A DNA stretch of 64,000 nt from Beta vulgaris subsp. vulgaris (GCF_026745355.1 NC_079205.1:34175637-34239636); one strand, 5' to 3'; numbered from the stretch's first letter, positions 22,120-33,847 are shown. Made by a program: numbers and translations. The notes: generated from the letters alone by a model not told the origin.

Positions 22120-22605
22120 TATGAGAATGCATACTTACATGAGAATGAATTCTATGTGCTATAACTCTTATGAATAAGTGATGTAACTTTACTGAAAAAA
22201 GTAATGTAGCTTAAAAAAAATTGAACTTTTCTTTTTTTTGGGCTCAAAATATTTTAAGGAGGTATAATTCTAATGAACAAATGTTGTAACTCTAATTCAA
22301 TCGTGTGGTTGAGATTCATTCTCATTTTTCATATAAAGAGCATTCTCATGTGATCTTGAGTTCGTATGAGAATGCATACTTACATGAGAAATGAGAATAG
22401 ATTTTACGTGCTATAACTCTAATGAAAATGTGATGTAACTCCAAGAAAAAAGAATATTAGAGAAAAAAAATAAAAAAAAAAGTTTATTTGGGCTCAAAGT
22501 TTTTTCGGATGTATAACTCTAATGAACAAGTGTTGTAACTCTAATCCAATCGTGTGGTTGAGATTCATTCTCATTTTTCATGTAAGGAGCATTTTCATGT
22601 GATCT
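22120..22605. repeat. Tandem duplication of about 240 bp
   Basis: Two adjacent copies (about 22120-22355 and 22364-22605) share GAGAATGCATACTTACATGA, GTGCTATAACTCT, CTAATGAACAA and CAATCGTGTGGTTGAGATTC in the same order. Each ends near CATGTGATCTTG. Differences are mainly in A-run length. Confidence 0.8.
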
Positions 22606-23409
22606 TGCCCTTATATAGAGGCAAGATCATGTGAGAAAGGAACTTAGGTGAGAAATGAGAATGAACCACTTCCCTTAGATTAGATCTTATCAATGGCCAA
22701 GATTCGAAAACTAATATTAGCTTTAAACTACCTTTTTCATCCAATTTATGCAAAAACCTAATTTTCTCTCTCCTTTGTTCTCCTTCTTCCCGAGTACGTC
22801 GTCTCTCCTCTCCCACGCACATCCTACTACACGTCTCTCCCGTTATCTACTTTTGGTCAAGAATTTCATGGAATCCATTACCCAACGCAGAGAGGTTAGT
22901 TTGTTTTCAAAAATATGTATGCTTCTTGGTTTTCGAAATTTGTTTGGTTGTTCATAATTTATTTTCGAAATTTATTTGCTTCTTCATAAGTTGTTTTCGT
23001 ATCTTTTTTTTGCTTGTTCATGTGTTTTGTGAAATTTCTTTGCTTATTCTTGATTTCTTGTTCAAGTCAACTATCAACTAAATAGTATAATCGGTAGATT
23101 ATGTGATATTATATTATATGATTATGTTGTATGATGCGAGTTTGATTTCAATATTGTATGATGATAGTATAACTTGTAGAGTATCTCGTAATACAAGAAA
23201 TAGTTCTTTAATTTGTTCTGTATACTGTCAACATTGTAAATATTCCACTTCTTGTAAATATTATTATATGATGATAGTATAACCTGTAGAATATCTCGTA
23301 ATACATGATGATAGTAGAACCTGTAGACTTTGTTCTCTATATTGTCAACATTGTAAATATTCCACTTCTTTCCAATTTGTTTGATAATCTTGGTTAATGC
23401 ATGATTTTG
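22606..23409. other. AT-rich intergenic DNA
   Basis: No supported gene. A C/T-rich stretch at 22755-22850 followed by ATGGAATCC and a possible donor (GAGAG/GTTAGT near 22894) resembles a leader and first exon, but no downstream exon could be found. 23150-23350 contains two copies of a GATGATAGTATAACCTGTAGA-like phrase (about 130 bp apart). Confidence 0.3.
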
Positions 23410-24575
23410 TCAAGAGTTATAAAAGTTACTTATTAGTGTTATAACAACATTTATTAGAGTTGCAAAAAAGTACTAATTAAAGTTAGTGCAATATTTTTTT
23501 AGGGTAATAGTAATTATTAATTAGAGTTATGGCAACACTTGTTTAGAGTTGTAGGAGATAGTAGTGAAGCGTTACACCAATACTTGTTTACGGCTATAAG
23601 AAATACTAATTAGACTTATGGCAACAATAATTTAGAGTTGTAGGAAGTAGTATTTAAGAGTTATATCAATGCTTGTTAAGAATTATATGAAGTACTAATT
23701 AGAATTATGGCAACACTTCTTTAGAGTTATACGAATGAGTAGTTAGAGAGTTATAAGAAATACTAATTAGAGTTATGCTAACACATATTTTAAAGTTATA
23801 GAAAGTAATGTTTAGAGTACTACCAACACTTGTTTTGAGTTATACGTAGTAGTACTTAAAGTAATACCAACGCTTCTTTAAAGCTACATCAACACTTGTT
23901 TAGAGTTATAGGAAGAAGTAATTAGAGTTTCAGAAAATAGTAATAAGAGTTGTACGATCACTTCTTTAGAGTCATAAGAGAAATCATTAGAGTTATGCCA
24001 ACACTTGTTTAGAATTATAGGGAAAACTAATTAGAGTTATCGTAACACTAATTTATTTATTCCAAAATAAATTATTATGATTGAGATATATGGTTTACCA
24101 ACTAGCCTCCAAAACGAAAGTTTAGCTATTCCAACTACATAATGTCCTTATTAATTATTTTTTTTTTTAGAGTTTTAGCTAGCTCGTATTAATTAGAGTT
24201 ATAGGTAGTATTCGTTAGAGTTATACAAAAATGTTTTTAGAGTTGTAGGTATTATTAGTTAGAGTTATACCAATATGTTTTTAGAGTTATAAGTAGTATT
24301 AGTTAGAGTTATACCAATATGTTTTTAGAGTTGTAGGTATTATTAGTTATAGTTATACCAAATCAATGTTTGTTTAGAGTTATGCCAAATCTTTTTTAAG
24401 AGTTTATAGGAGGTGGTCATTAGAGTTATACCAACCGTTCGAGTTGTAGTAGTACAGTAGTACTAGTTAGAGTAATAACAACATTTGTTTGGAGTTATAG
24501 AAGTAGTAATTGGAGTTATGTCCACACTTGTTCAGAGTTATAGGAACTAATAATTAGAGTTATGTCATGACTTGT
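23410..24575. repeat. Long degenerate array built on TTAGAGTTAT
   Basis: Over more than 1.1 kb the phrases TTAGAGTTATACCAACA, CTTGTTTAGAGTTATAGGAA and GTAGTAATTAGAGTTATG alternate with many substitutions, giving a basic spacing of about 25-30 bp. No coding potential. A reverse copy of the phrase occurs alone near 27120-27140. Confidence 0.7.
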
Positions 24576-24610
24576 TTACATGGTATTGTAATTACATTTG
24601 AAACTTGATA

Positions 24611-24684
24611 GCCTGTTAGCTCAACTGGTAGAGTATTGTGGTGTGCAAATACACAAAAATGTGGGTTCGACTCCCACACAGGCT
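24611..24684 (+). pseudogene. Degenerate tRNA-like sequence
   Basis: The sequence has an A-box-like TAGCTCAACTGGTAGAG and a T-arm GTGGGTTCGACTCCCAC. A terminal stem GCCTGT pairs with ACAGGC. The anticodon arm TTGTG..CACAA closes an oversized loop and the acceptor stem is one pair short, so it is unlikely to be a functional tRNA. It pairs in inverted orientation with a related copy at 24903-24970. Confidence 0.55.
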
Positions 24685-24902
24685 CTTATTATATATTAAG
24701 CTTCAAGCACTTCTTAGTCAAATGATCTTCTTACGCTTGCAGGATGTAATTTTGCTTTTCAACCGATAAGGTGGTATCAAATTAAAAAAAAAATGACACA
24801 ATTTCAGTCAAAATAACGACAACTTTCAATTTTGATTTTAGCGTACATGAGTGTTATTATACTAAATTATTCTCTTTTATGTTTAGTAACCTATCATTTC
24901 AT

Positions 24903-24970
24903 AACCTATGTGGGAATTGAACCCACATCTTGTGCATAGCACAATGCTCTACCATTTGAGCTAATAGGTC
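24903..24970 (-). pseudogene. Degenerate tRNA-like sequence, inverted partner
   Basis: On the minus strand: GACCTATTAGCTCAAATGG at the 5' end, a T-arm GTGGGTTCAATTCCCAC, and ATAGGTT at the 3' end pairing with the start. The anticodon stem TTGTG/CACAA closes a 5-base loop, two bases too short. At 68 nt it is shorter than a normal tRNA. Confidence 0.55.
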
Positions 24971-25344
24971 TTAAAGTACGAGTAAAACCACATACAATAC
25001 TTACTTTTTCTTTGTTCTACTCTGTTCTTTTAGAAGCTTCATTTGAGCTTATTTTATAAAAAGACCCCACATCTCCTACATATTGGAAATACTAGAGCTA
25101 CAAGAATCAATTAGCATTCCATAGGCTTATGCCATATTAAAGTGCAGACTAACCATCAAAGAAGGCTAATAAATCAGTAGAGAATTTCACATGGAAAATG
25201 AACCAAGTACATGAAAGCAGGGAGGAGAGACCAACAATTTTTCAAGCAAATAGAAGAGATAGATAAAAGCACAAAAACAAGGCTTAACGTAACCAAGCTC
25301 GAGCTTGAGCTGTTTAATTGTACATACTCATTGAGCATTGTATA

Positions 25345-26256
25345 TAGGGGTGTTAATGAGCCAGGGTGGCTCGCAAACTATTCGAGTTCGGCTCGGTCAA
25401 AGTTCGGCTCGAGAGGGCTCGACTCGAGTTCGGGATCGGCTCGAGACCTTAACGAGCCGAGCCTGAGCCTCCCTAAGTTCGGCTCGAGAGTTCGTGAACA
25501 AGCTCGAAAGTATTTTAGATAACTTTTATATAAATTTATATAAGATATTAATGTCCCACATCGACATAAAAGGTGAACAACAACCTTATTTTCATTATAA
25601 AATCTTACTACCTTTCACTAAACTCCATTTTAAATTATGTCTTATTTGTATTATTGGACTATTTATAAAGTCTTTAATTAACTAGTTTAATTATTTTAAA
25701 ATATTTATATAAACATTGAACACATTATATCTAAAAAAAAAAGATATTAAAAAAAGGTGGCACTAAAAAAAAAATTGCATGCTACACAGTACAACCTACA
25801 ACATACAAAATTTCAAGTGTCCCACATCAGAAGTGCAACGTGTGATTGCACCTTTGTTATATGATATTCTTGAAGTCCCACATTGGTGAGGAAGGAAAGG
25901 AAAGAGTGAACCTTTTACATTAAAAGGGCATGTGGATAAAGAGTGACAAACTTCAATGGAAGTTGGGCCTATTTATTAAATGGGCATGACTTGACTTTCA
26001 TATTAGTTTAATCTTGGCAAAAGTATGTTGGGCTATATTTTTATCAAAAGCCTAATGAATAAAATTTTTGCTGAACTTTTTTTTAATATCTGAAAAATTT
26101 TGTTTGCGAGCCGAGCTCGAGCCTTTCAAACTCGAGCCGAGCCTAGTTTTTTAGGCTCGACGAGCTTCGAGCTTGAGCCGAGCTCAATCTCAAACATTTT
26201 CGAGCCGAGCCGAGCCTGGACATGTTCGGTCTCGGTTCGGCTCGTTAACACCCCTA
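25345..26256. mobile_element. Non-autonomous hAT element, 912 bp
   Basis: The ends are TAGGGGTGTTAA and its complement, typical hAT termini. The flanking 8-bp direct repeats ATTGTATA (25337-25344 and 26257-26264) are perfect. Subterminal regions at both ends are packed with GAGCCGAGC and GCTCGAGTTCG motifs in opposite orientation. The centre has no transposase. Confidence 0.92.
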
Positions 26257-26264
26257 ATTGTATA

Positions 26265-27729
26265 GAACTTTGTGGCAACCACGTACAAAATGAGTGCTAA
26301 GAATGAAAGGGCTCAAGCCTTTGAGCTATGATGAAGCAATTTTATCTACAAAATAAGCAAAAGTAATAGTGGCACTAAAAGTTTGAGCCTTGTGCCACTA
26401 TAGAGAACAATACATATAGGAATCATCAATTTTTAGAATTGTCAACAAGTCGAGAGGAAAACACAAACAACAAAAAAATCCAACTTTAAGATGTAGCCCT
26501 TGAAATAATGATCTCACCATAATTCACTTACTGCAAAAATAAGTATTATATATTTAATCTTACTTTTGTTTAGCTATAGCTGGATAAACTCGTACATATG
26601 CAACAGAACCACATGAACAGCTTGTACAAAAATAAAACTTGTGATATCAACACCATCATGAATAACCTGTCAAAAAATGAGTGTGGTTTACATGCTCAGA
26701 ACCACAAAAGGACATTGAAAAATATAGCTTGAGCCAATTCACGAACTTGATGACTCTAAAGGCTTCCTGTAGCAATTGAAGTGAAAAGCAACCAACAGAA
26801 CAAGTATACCCTTCAGGCTTCAACCAATGAAATTAACTAAGTAGACCTGATAATAGTTACTACAAAGGAGCGGAGCAATGTGATATTATTGATAGTAAAT
26901 GTACAAAACAAATTCATCATCGCCAAAATAGGCAAAGATGATATACCTGGTTAATGTTGGCCATCACATCTGCCACAAATCCTCCAAATAATCTGTAAAG
27001 TGTCTTATATATATAAACAACAATTATGCAATGTAAAAAGAATTCTTTAGTTCCCCAATTCCAGTTAAACATAATTTCAATTATAATTCTAATCACATAT
27101 TGGCATAATTCTTATTACTATTTCCTATAACTCTAAACAAGTGTAGAACAAATAGTCCCACAAGCGAACTAGCAATCCTAACAACGATACGGCCTGAAAA
27201 TCCCCCAAAACTCATCCCAGACCCATGTCCACCAACTGCCGTCTCCGACCAATATGATTCTCAATTTTCAATGAAATGAAACATACAACAAACTACTGGA
27301 TGTTAAAATTGCAATGGAAATAAGATGCTACATGTTGGAGTATAAATCACAGTTAGGGTTGAAGAAAAAGGGGAAAGTTCGAATTGAACTTAAAATTGAA
27401 GAAGATATGACAGAGTATTTAATTGTGAAATTCGAAGGTGAATAATGGATGACTGGAGAAGAAGCACTTATCTTCGTCCGCCATTGAATCTGTTGTGAGG
27501 AGGAGATAGTTCTGGTACCAAGGAGAGAGAGAGAGACAAGGGGGAGGGGGGAAGAAACTGTCAGGATTTTGACGCTGAGAGAGAAGAAAGGTTGAGGAAA
27601 TAACGCAAAGGTCGGAGTTATTGACGCAACAGTGCAAAATTATAAATGTGCCATTAATGATACGGGTGGCGGGTGGCCACTGGATTTCGCTCATCTAACG
27701 TCTCAGATTTCTTCTCACTTCTCATCTAA
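26265..27729. other. Intergenic DNA without a recognised gene
   Basis: Non-repetitive AT-rich sequence with no reading frame resembling a known family. A minus-strand frame at 27694-27419 is open but compositionally biased, and resembles leader sequence more than protein. A short reverse match to the TTAGAGTTAT array lies near 27125. Confidence 0.35.
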
Positions 27730-28116
27730 TGAGAACCCTCTTATGGTGAGAACCGTGAGAACCGCTTAAAATGATCAATAAAAAGTGGCATAAACATAAA
27801 ATGGGCGAACGTCTGGCCTAGACGTTCGCTCCATGGGGCAAACGTATGGCTTAGACGTTCGCTCCATGGAGCAAACGTCTAGGCCATACGTTTGCCCAAT
27901 GTAGCGAACGTCCAGGCCAGACGTTCGCCCCATAGGAGAGAGAAAGAGGAATGAGAAAAATGGAAAGAAATTAGTGTTAGGAGTCGTGGTGATCTAACCG
28001 TTGTGAGTTAGGAGTCGTGGTGATCTAACGGTTGTGAGTTAGTTCATCTCATTAATCTAATGGTTGATTAGGTGGTTCTCACCATAAGGTAGTTCTCACC
28101 ATAAGGGTGGTTCTCA
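27730..28116. repeat. Foldback MITE with GAGAACC termini
   Basis: The left end TGAGAACCCTCTTATGGTGA is mirrored at the right end, where CACCATAAGGGTGGTTCTCA closes the element; an extra copy of TTCTCACCATAAGG lies just inside. A cluster of palindromes occupies 27803-27931. No clear target duplication was found. Confidence 0.65.
27803..27931. repeat. Palindrome cluster built on GCGAACGTCTGG
   Basis: The half-site GCGAACGTCTGGCC and its complement alternate four times, separated by CCATGG-containing spacers. The block reads nearly the same on both strands and could form stacked hairpins or one long stem. Confidence 0.8.
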
Positions 28117-28125
28117 TATGAACCC

Positions 28126-28130
<5 letters not shown>

Positions 28131-28195
<65 letters not shown>
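28131..28195. repeat. (CT)n followed by (TA)n microsatellite
   Basis: About 13 CT units lead into about 15 TA units, directly left of the element at 28202. Confidence 0.9.
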
Positions 28196-28201
28196 CCTAT
28201 A

Positions 28202-29538
28202 TAGGGGTAGGATCCGCTGAAAACAGCTCTTAGTTTGAAAACTGAAAACAAGTAAGGGTAACTTTTACCACTTTTAGGGTAACTTTATATACTTTAGGGG
28301 TAACTTTTGCCTCTTTTAGGGTAACTTCATTATATTAAGGATAACTTTATATATTTCAAGGACAACTTTATATATTATAAGGGTAACTTTTAGTACGTTT
28401 AGGATAACTTTATTATGTCATAGTTAATTTTTATCTTTTTAGGGTAATTTTGAGTATTATAAGGGTAACTTTGAGTATCATAAGGGTAACTTTAACTAAT
28501 AGTATTACAGTAACTTTTAAGTCTTGATATCCCCACCTTCTTCTTCAACCTTCATCTTCTTCAACCTTCTTTTTCTCCCTCAACTCTCATAAAAAAATCA
28601 GGATACCAAAAATCAAAAATAAAACCTCTGCAAATAGAAAACAGCAGCACTGGATGGACAATTCCTAGAACATTCTGCCATGTATAAGTGTTAAAAGACA
28701 ATGAGTTTTTAGAAGTTCCATACTCACAGAACTTTCATGTGAATGTTTCTTTTGCTACTTCATGTTGGCTCTTTGATTGTCAAACTCTGTTTGTTCGCTA
28801 TTTTCAAATATTTTTGTCCTGACGTGAATGACTTCTGGCTACGGCTTGATAATATATCTCATTTTCTTTGGTTTTCAAAAAGTTACAAGTTGGTCCACTT
28901 GGGCAAAGACAGATTTAACAAGCAGTTACCTGAGTACCTGTTTTTAGACATGTTTTTCAATATTTTGAAGCCAAAATCAAAAATAAGTAAAGATCAAAAA
29001 ATAAAACAAGAATCAAACCTCTAAAAATTGAAAAGGAAGTCGAGAAAACCTAATATGAACAATCAATCAGACACAATAATAATTGTTTAAATTCGCAAAT
29101 GAATAAGAGAGAGAGAAAAAGAGGGCAGAGATCAGAAAGAAGAAGAAGAGCAGTGTCGACTGTGAAGCTCGTTGCTATGGTGGTGTTCTTTATTTTCGCC
29201 ATTGGTTTGTTTAACCCACAAGTTTTCTAGGATTCGAATTCAAGCATTAGAATACATTAATTCATCTGAAATGGCAGATTTTGCCTTTGAATTATGCATA
29301 CTTACCATGAATTTGATGAAGTTCATAGAAATCAAATGGTGAGAGGAGAGAGAATTTGGGTTTTTTTGGGGGGGGGGGGGGAGGAGGATCGAGAGAAGGG
29401 GGGTTATTTTGGATTTTATGAGGGGAGGGACAAAGAATTCCAGCCCTTAGATCATCTTAGTAATATTATTTGATGGCCCAGATCTTCTGTTTTCAGTTTT
29501 CACATTAATGAGTGTTTTCACAAGATCCTATTCCTATT

Positions 29539-29541
<3 letters not shown>
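28202..29541 (+). mobile_element. Microsatellite-embedded element, copy 1
   Basis: It is bounded on both sides by (TA)n. The left end is TAGGGGTAGGATCC followed by GAAAACAGC and TGAAAACTGAAAAC. The right end is the imperfect complement, with GTTTTCAGTTTTCAC and GATCCTATTCCTA. An array of GGGTAACTTT motifs fills 28251-28515. A related copy lies inverted at 54739-55753. The arrangement recalls TA-microsatellite-targeting elements such as rice Micron (precedent, not an assignment). Open frames inside are not supported as genes. Confidence 0.72.

Positions 29542-29603
<62 letters not shown>
29542..29603. repeat. (TA)n microsatellite
   Basis: About 30 uninterrupted TA units at the right edge of the element at 28202-29541. 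Confidence 0.95.
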
Positions 29604-29606
<3 letters not shown>

Positions 29607-30193
29607 CTATGCTGATTTTTGCCTTAACGACACAGAACAATGTTGAGATGTCAATAACCATATTTTAAAGATTTGATGATAGAAAATGCAAGGGGAATCG
29701 AAGGGGAATGACACTAAGGAAATGATGATGCCGAAAAACCCCAATAAACATGGGTAAAAAAATCGCATGTGGAGATAAGTTTACCAATCTACTATATACA
29801 ACTAATATACATAATGAACGACAATCAGTACACCTTAGGATGTGACATCTAAATATAAGATATGAAATGTGAATAACAATAATGTGATAATATAGAGAAT
29901 GCTTGTATCAACTCTTGCTTTTTCTCAAGTGTTTGTAGTTAATGGCAATGTGTACGCTCGTAACCCTTTTTCCAATTAGCTTAATGATCTTTATATACTC
30001 CTCAAAGCTTAATACAATCCCAAGAATCTCGATAGTAGTTAGCCAAAATCTTGCATGATCTCCCTATTCTCATGCCACTACGCTTGACCAAAAGCTTGAA
30101 TGCTGAATTGGTGACTGAACAATAACTAAGTATTCCTTGATCTTTGGCGGTCCGTTAACTGCGTGACCTAGTCTTAACGTGATTTACTTGTTG
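29604..30193. other. Intergenic DNA, no feature seen
   Basis: Moderately AT-rich unique-looking sequence up to the target duplication of the next hAT element. No coding or repeat structure recognised. Confidence 0.35.
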
Positions 30194-30451
30194 CTTGCGT
30201 CTAGGGGTGTAAGTGGATTGGGCTTTGCCAAATCCAAATTCATCCAAAGGTTTTTGGAATCGAGAAATTCAGTCCAAGTCCGATCCAAATAGTTTTTGAG
30301 TCCAATCTATTATTCCGATCCGATAATTTTCTCTTGAGTCTGAATCCAGTCCAATCCGATTTTATTATTATATTATTTTCTTTCCCAATTTCGATTCAAT
30401 GGTTCACAGTGTTTTTTCACAACGTTCATTATAAGTATTAAATATATATTA

Positions 30452-30995
30452 GGAAAATTTGCACAAATTCACCTTAAGTTTTCACTTATTTAGAAACTCC
30501 CACCTTTATGTTTTTTTTCCCTAAATTTCCACCTGAACTTTACAAAACCTTTATAAACTCCCACCACTTAACGGATTTTGCCAAACTCCGTTAGTGGTGG
30601 GACCCACATCAGTTATTTCTTTGTTTTTCCCTCCAAGCAACTCACTTCCCGGCATTCATCTCTACATAAATGTTGTCTGGAACCCAGAAATTTACCCAGA
30701 TTTCAAGAGAGATGAATGAAGAGAGAGAGAATGGAAAAAAAAGGAGAACTTAATGGTGGGAAGAGGAAGACGACATCATTTTTGGAGAGATGAATGAGGA
30801 AAGTGAGTTGTTTGGAGGGAAAAACAAAAGAAATAACCGATGTGGGTCCCACTACTAATGGAGTTTGGAAAAACCCGTTAAGTGGTGGGAGTTTATAAAG
30901 GTTTTGTAAAGTTTAGGTGGAATTAGGAAAAAAAAACATAAAGGTGGGAGTTTCTAAATAAGTGAAAACTTAAGGTGGTTTTGTGCAAATTTTCC
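30452..30995. mobile_element. Nested MULE-type foldback element, 544 bp
   Basis: Inverted arms of about 200 bp start GGAAAATTTGCACAAA. The flanking 9-bp repeats TATATATTA (30443-30451 and 30996-31004) match exactly, the duplication size of Mutator-like elements, though the AT-rich site makes chance agreement easier. Only a short loop separates the arms. Confidence 0.82.
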
Positions 30996-31020
30996 TATAT
31001 ATTATATATATAAATATCAG

Positions 31021-31833
31021 TTTTTTCACCTGATACCCCCGAGTTTTCAAAAAATTCACCTGTTACCCCCCAAGTGTTCAAAATACACGGGATACCCCTA
31101 AATTTCAAACTAATACACTCAGTTACCCTTAATGACTAATGACGTTAACCGCCGTTAGTCATTAACTCTAATTTTCTATTTTATACCTTAATTAACCCCC
31201 TAATACTAGTCTTAATCCTAACCCCTACCTCTAACCCTAACCCCAAACCCGTAATCCGAACCCTAACCCTAAACCCAAATCCTTCAAACACCCCCTATTT
31301 CACCCTCCCACCACCACCGCAGCCCCCCACCCCCATCCGTCGTCGCGAGCCTAGAACCCCACCTCCCCTTGCGAGCCTAGAACAGCCCAGTTGCCAGTGA
31401 GCTTCCCGATGTGGCGTGCGCTCCCAAACACCCTTCTCGCCTTCGCCTTCGAACTAGAGTAGAGAAAAATAGGGGAATTTGACGAGGGGTGGGGGAGGGG
31501 TGCGAAATATGTCGAATGTGGGGGGAGGGGGCTGCCACGGGGTGGTGGGAGCGAGGGGGCCTGCTGGGGTGGGGTTTGCCAGGGGGTGGTGGGAGGATGG
31601 GGGAAGGGGGTTAGGGTTAGAAGTGAGAGGTTAGGGATTAATTAGGAGTTAGATTTTAAGGTTTAAGGTTAAGACTAACGGTTAATTAGGGTCAAGAACA
31701 ACGTTAATTAACGTCTTTTGTCATTAATGGCATTTGAGTGCATTATTATGAAACTTAGGGATACCCTGTGTATTTTTGAAAAGTTGGGGGTACCTCGTTT
31801 TTTCTAAAAACTCGGGGGTACTTGGTGAAAAAA
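31021..31833. mobile_element. Second nested foldback element, about 0.8 kb
   Basis: The ends TTTTTTCACCTGATACCCCC and its imperfect complement (31800-31833) enclose further matching inverted sequence, for example GACTAACGG against CCGTTAGTC. The interior has degenerate CCCTAACCCTAAACC runs (31230-31275) and a C/G-rich low-complexity core. No target duplication was identified. Confidence 0.68.
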
Positions 31834-32020
31834 TCGTAAATATATTTTTGGATTGGACTGTACTTATTGGACTCCAAAGGGGTGAGTCCAAATCTAGTCC
31901 GAAATTATTAGAACTGGAAAATTTGAGTCCGAGTCCGATCCTAAAAAATTACAGTCTAGTTCAGTTCGACTGGATTGGACTCTTGAATTTTCGCAGTCTG
32001 CTTACACTCCTACTTGCGTC

Positions 32021-33605
32021 AACGTCACATGTCGTATGTGTATATAGGTTTTAGTTGCATTTAGGTTGCATTCTAGGAGCATTTAGGTGCATTGTAGTTC
32101 ATAATTGCATGCTTTTACTTAATTTGCGAAATATTACTCCTCTTGTGCGTTTTTGGTATTCTTTGATGAATTTCAGGTACCAAGAACATAATTGGAGCAT
32201 TATTGGACAAGCTTGAGTATTTAGGAGCAATTGGAAGCAAGCTACATTGATAAGGATCATTTTGGATGTATTTGAATGCAGATTGGAGCTAAGTTGGAGT
32301 TGAGATTCATTGATAGAATTGTGGAAATCGAGTCATGTTCCCTCTTTTATCCATAACTTCTGACTTGATGCTGATATTGGTCTTATTCCAGTGGCGTTGG
32401 AAAGTAGGTTTGAAGCGCTTTCCAATGATAGGTCACACGGCCCAAGACGGGTTGTATTTTGAGAGATATGGGCTTCGAAAGTTGGCCCAGTCTGCCAGAA
32501 ACTTCTTACGCGCACGCGATTTTAATGATTTCGGCCATTTAATGATTTATTAGGCTTCCTTATCTTGTAATTGGTTCACTACTAGTTTTAGGAGTTAGAA
32601 CTCTATACTAGAGGTTTTCTAATTAGAATAGGACATCATCAAATTACTCCCTTTTCAATATCACGTTATTTTTCCTCTCTAATTCTCTCTCTAGTTTTAT
32701 GCCCTAGTTTATTTTCTGCTGCTACTTTGGAGATTAAAGATTCAAGCTTTCATATTCTTCTTCAATTCAATCAAGTTTTATTCTCTCATCTCTTCTTATT
32801 ATTATTTTAATTATGTTTCCTATTATGTTTATTGTTCTTTTTGCCATGATTAGTGAGTAGTATTTTTACCTAAGATTGAGTTGAGCCCTAGTATGGCTTG
32901 ATCATGTAAATTCTTCTCTAATTCCCATATATGTTTAGGGTTTGATAAGATTGTTATTATTGTCAATTGTGCATCTTGATTTAGCCCTAGTTTTATATTA
33001 TCAACGAAAGTTGGAGTTGGAATTAGGAATATTTGTTCGGTGCTAAATTGTTATTTTATTAATTGAGTTCATCAACGAAAGTTGGGTCTTAATTTAGATA
33101 ATCTTGTTATTGATTCGAATTCTCCCATGAAAATAGGTGAAAAACTAGCATTGGGAATTATTTGACATTGGTTCTTAATGCTTCTAATTATGTGTGTAAG
33201 CCATGAAAATAGGAGACATGCATGTTAGTTAGGCCTTTTGCTATCACGAAGTGAGTTCTAGGTATTGAGGAATGATCGAGTATTTAGTTTCGGTTCGCAG
33301 CTGTGCTTTATTACTGAGTCATAAGGGAATGTCAATCTCGCCTAAGCTATAGTTGAATAACTAAGATGTGAGTTATGGTTTGATCAATTCATATTAGTGG
33401 TGATGCTTAATCTTAGTGCTTTAATTATCATATTCATATACTTTGCTTTATTTAATTTTGTCATTAGTTTAGCCTTTAGTTTATAGATTATTCCTCATTT
33501 CTGGTTTGTGTAACTATTTTGTAATCTAAAATCAAGTAGTGATTAATCTTGCACCTCCCTGAGTTTGACCAGTATGTGCTACGACACCGTACACTTGCGG
33601 AATTA
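32021..33605. other. Unclassified repeat-like non-coding DNA
   Basis: No intact ORF. Features such as GGTTGTATTTTGAGAGATATGG, repeated ATCAACGAAAGTTGG, and GTATGTGCTACGACACCGTA near 33575 give an impression of retrotransposon-derived non-coding sequence, but no LTR boundaries, primer site or protein domains were found. Confidence 0.35.
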
Positions 33606-33847
33606 AAATAAAACACTAACACAACCCTAACCCTCTCCCCTGCTGCCACCCTAGCCCCGCCTCCCTCCCTCCCTCGCTTGGTAGCTACTGCAACCATCCC
33701 CCTCCCTTGTTGTCACCCCTTCCCCTCCTTAACCCCTGAAACCAACAAGCCCCTGCCACCCCTTTCCCTCCCCTCCCCTCCCAACCCCCGAAACCATCCC
33801 CCAGTCATTACCACCCCCTCCCCTCGCCTCCCCGACCCTAAAACCAA
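33606..33847. repeat. C-rich low-complexity tract, left part
   Basis: Degenerate repetition of CCCCTCCCCTCC and CCCGAAACC. The tract continues at 35839 beyond the CACTA element, so the transposon inserted into it. Open frames here are compositional artefacts. Confidence 0.75.

Larger units (their letters stand above)
30202..32012. mobile_element. Non-autonomous hAT element, 1.8 kb, with nested insertions
   Basis: The ends are TAGGGGTGTAAG and CTTACACTCCTA, with perfect 8-bp flanking repeats CTTGCGTC (30194-30201 and 32013-32020). Subterminal sequence has GATTGGACT-type motifs in both orientations. Two foldback elements (30452-30995 and 31021-31833) lie inside it, which accounts for most of its length. 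Confidence 0.9.

Noticed and set aside
24611..24684. Functional tRNA gene
   Set aside because: The anticodon loop is oversized and the acceptor stem incomplete; no valid anticodon can be placed.
27419..27694. 91-codon minus-strand ORF
   Set aside because: Starts within the flank of a MITE, no homology recognised, and the frame contains a pyrimidine-rich leader-like stretch instead of protein-like sequence.
31212..31280. CCCTAACCCTAAACCC runs resembling telomere repeat
   Set aside because: Short, degenerate and inside a foldback element whose mirror arm carries the complement, so not a telomere or an interstitial telomere array.
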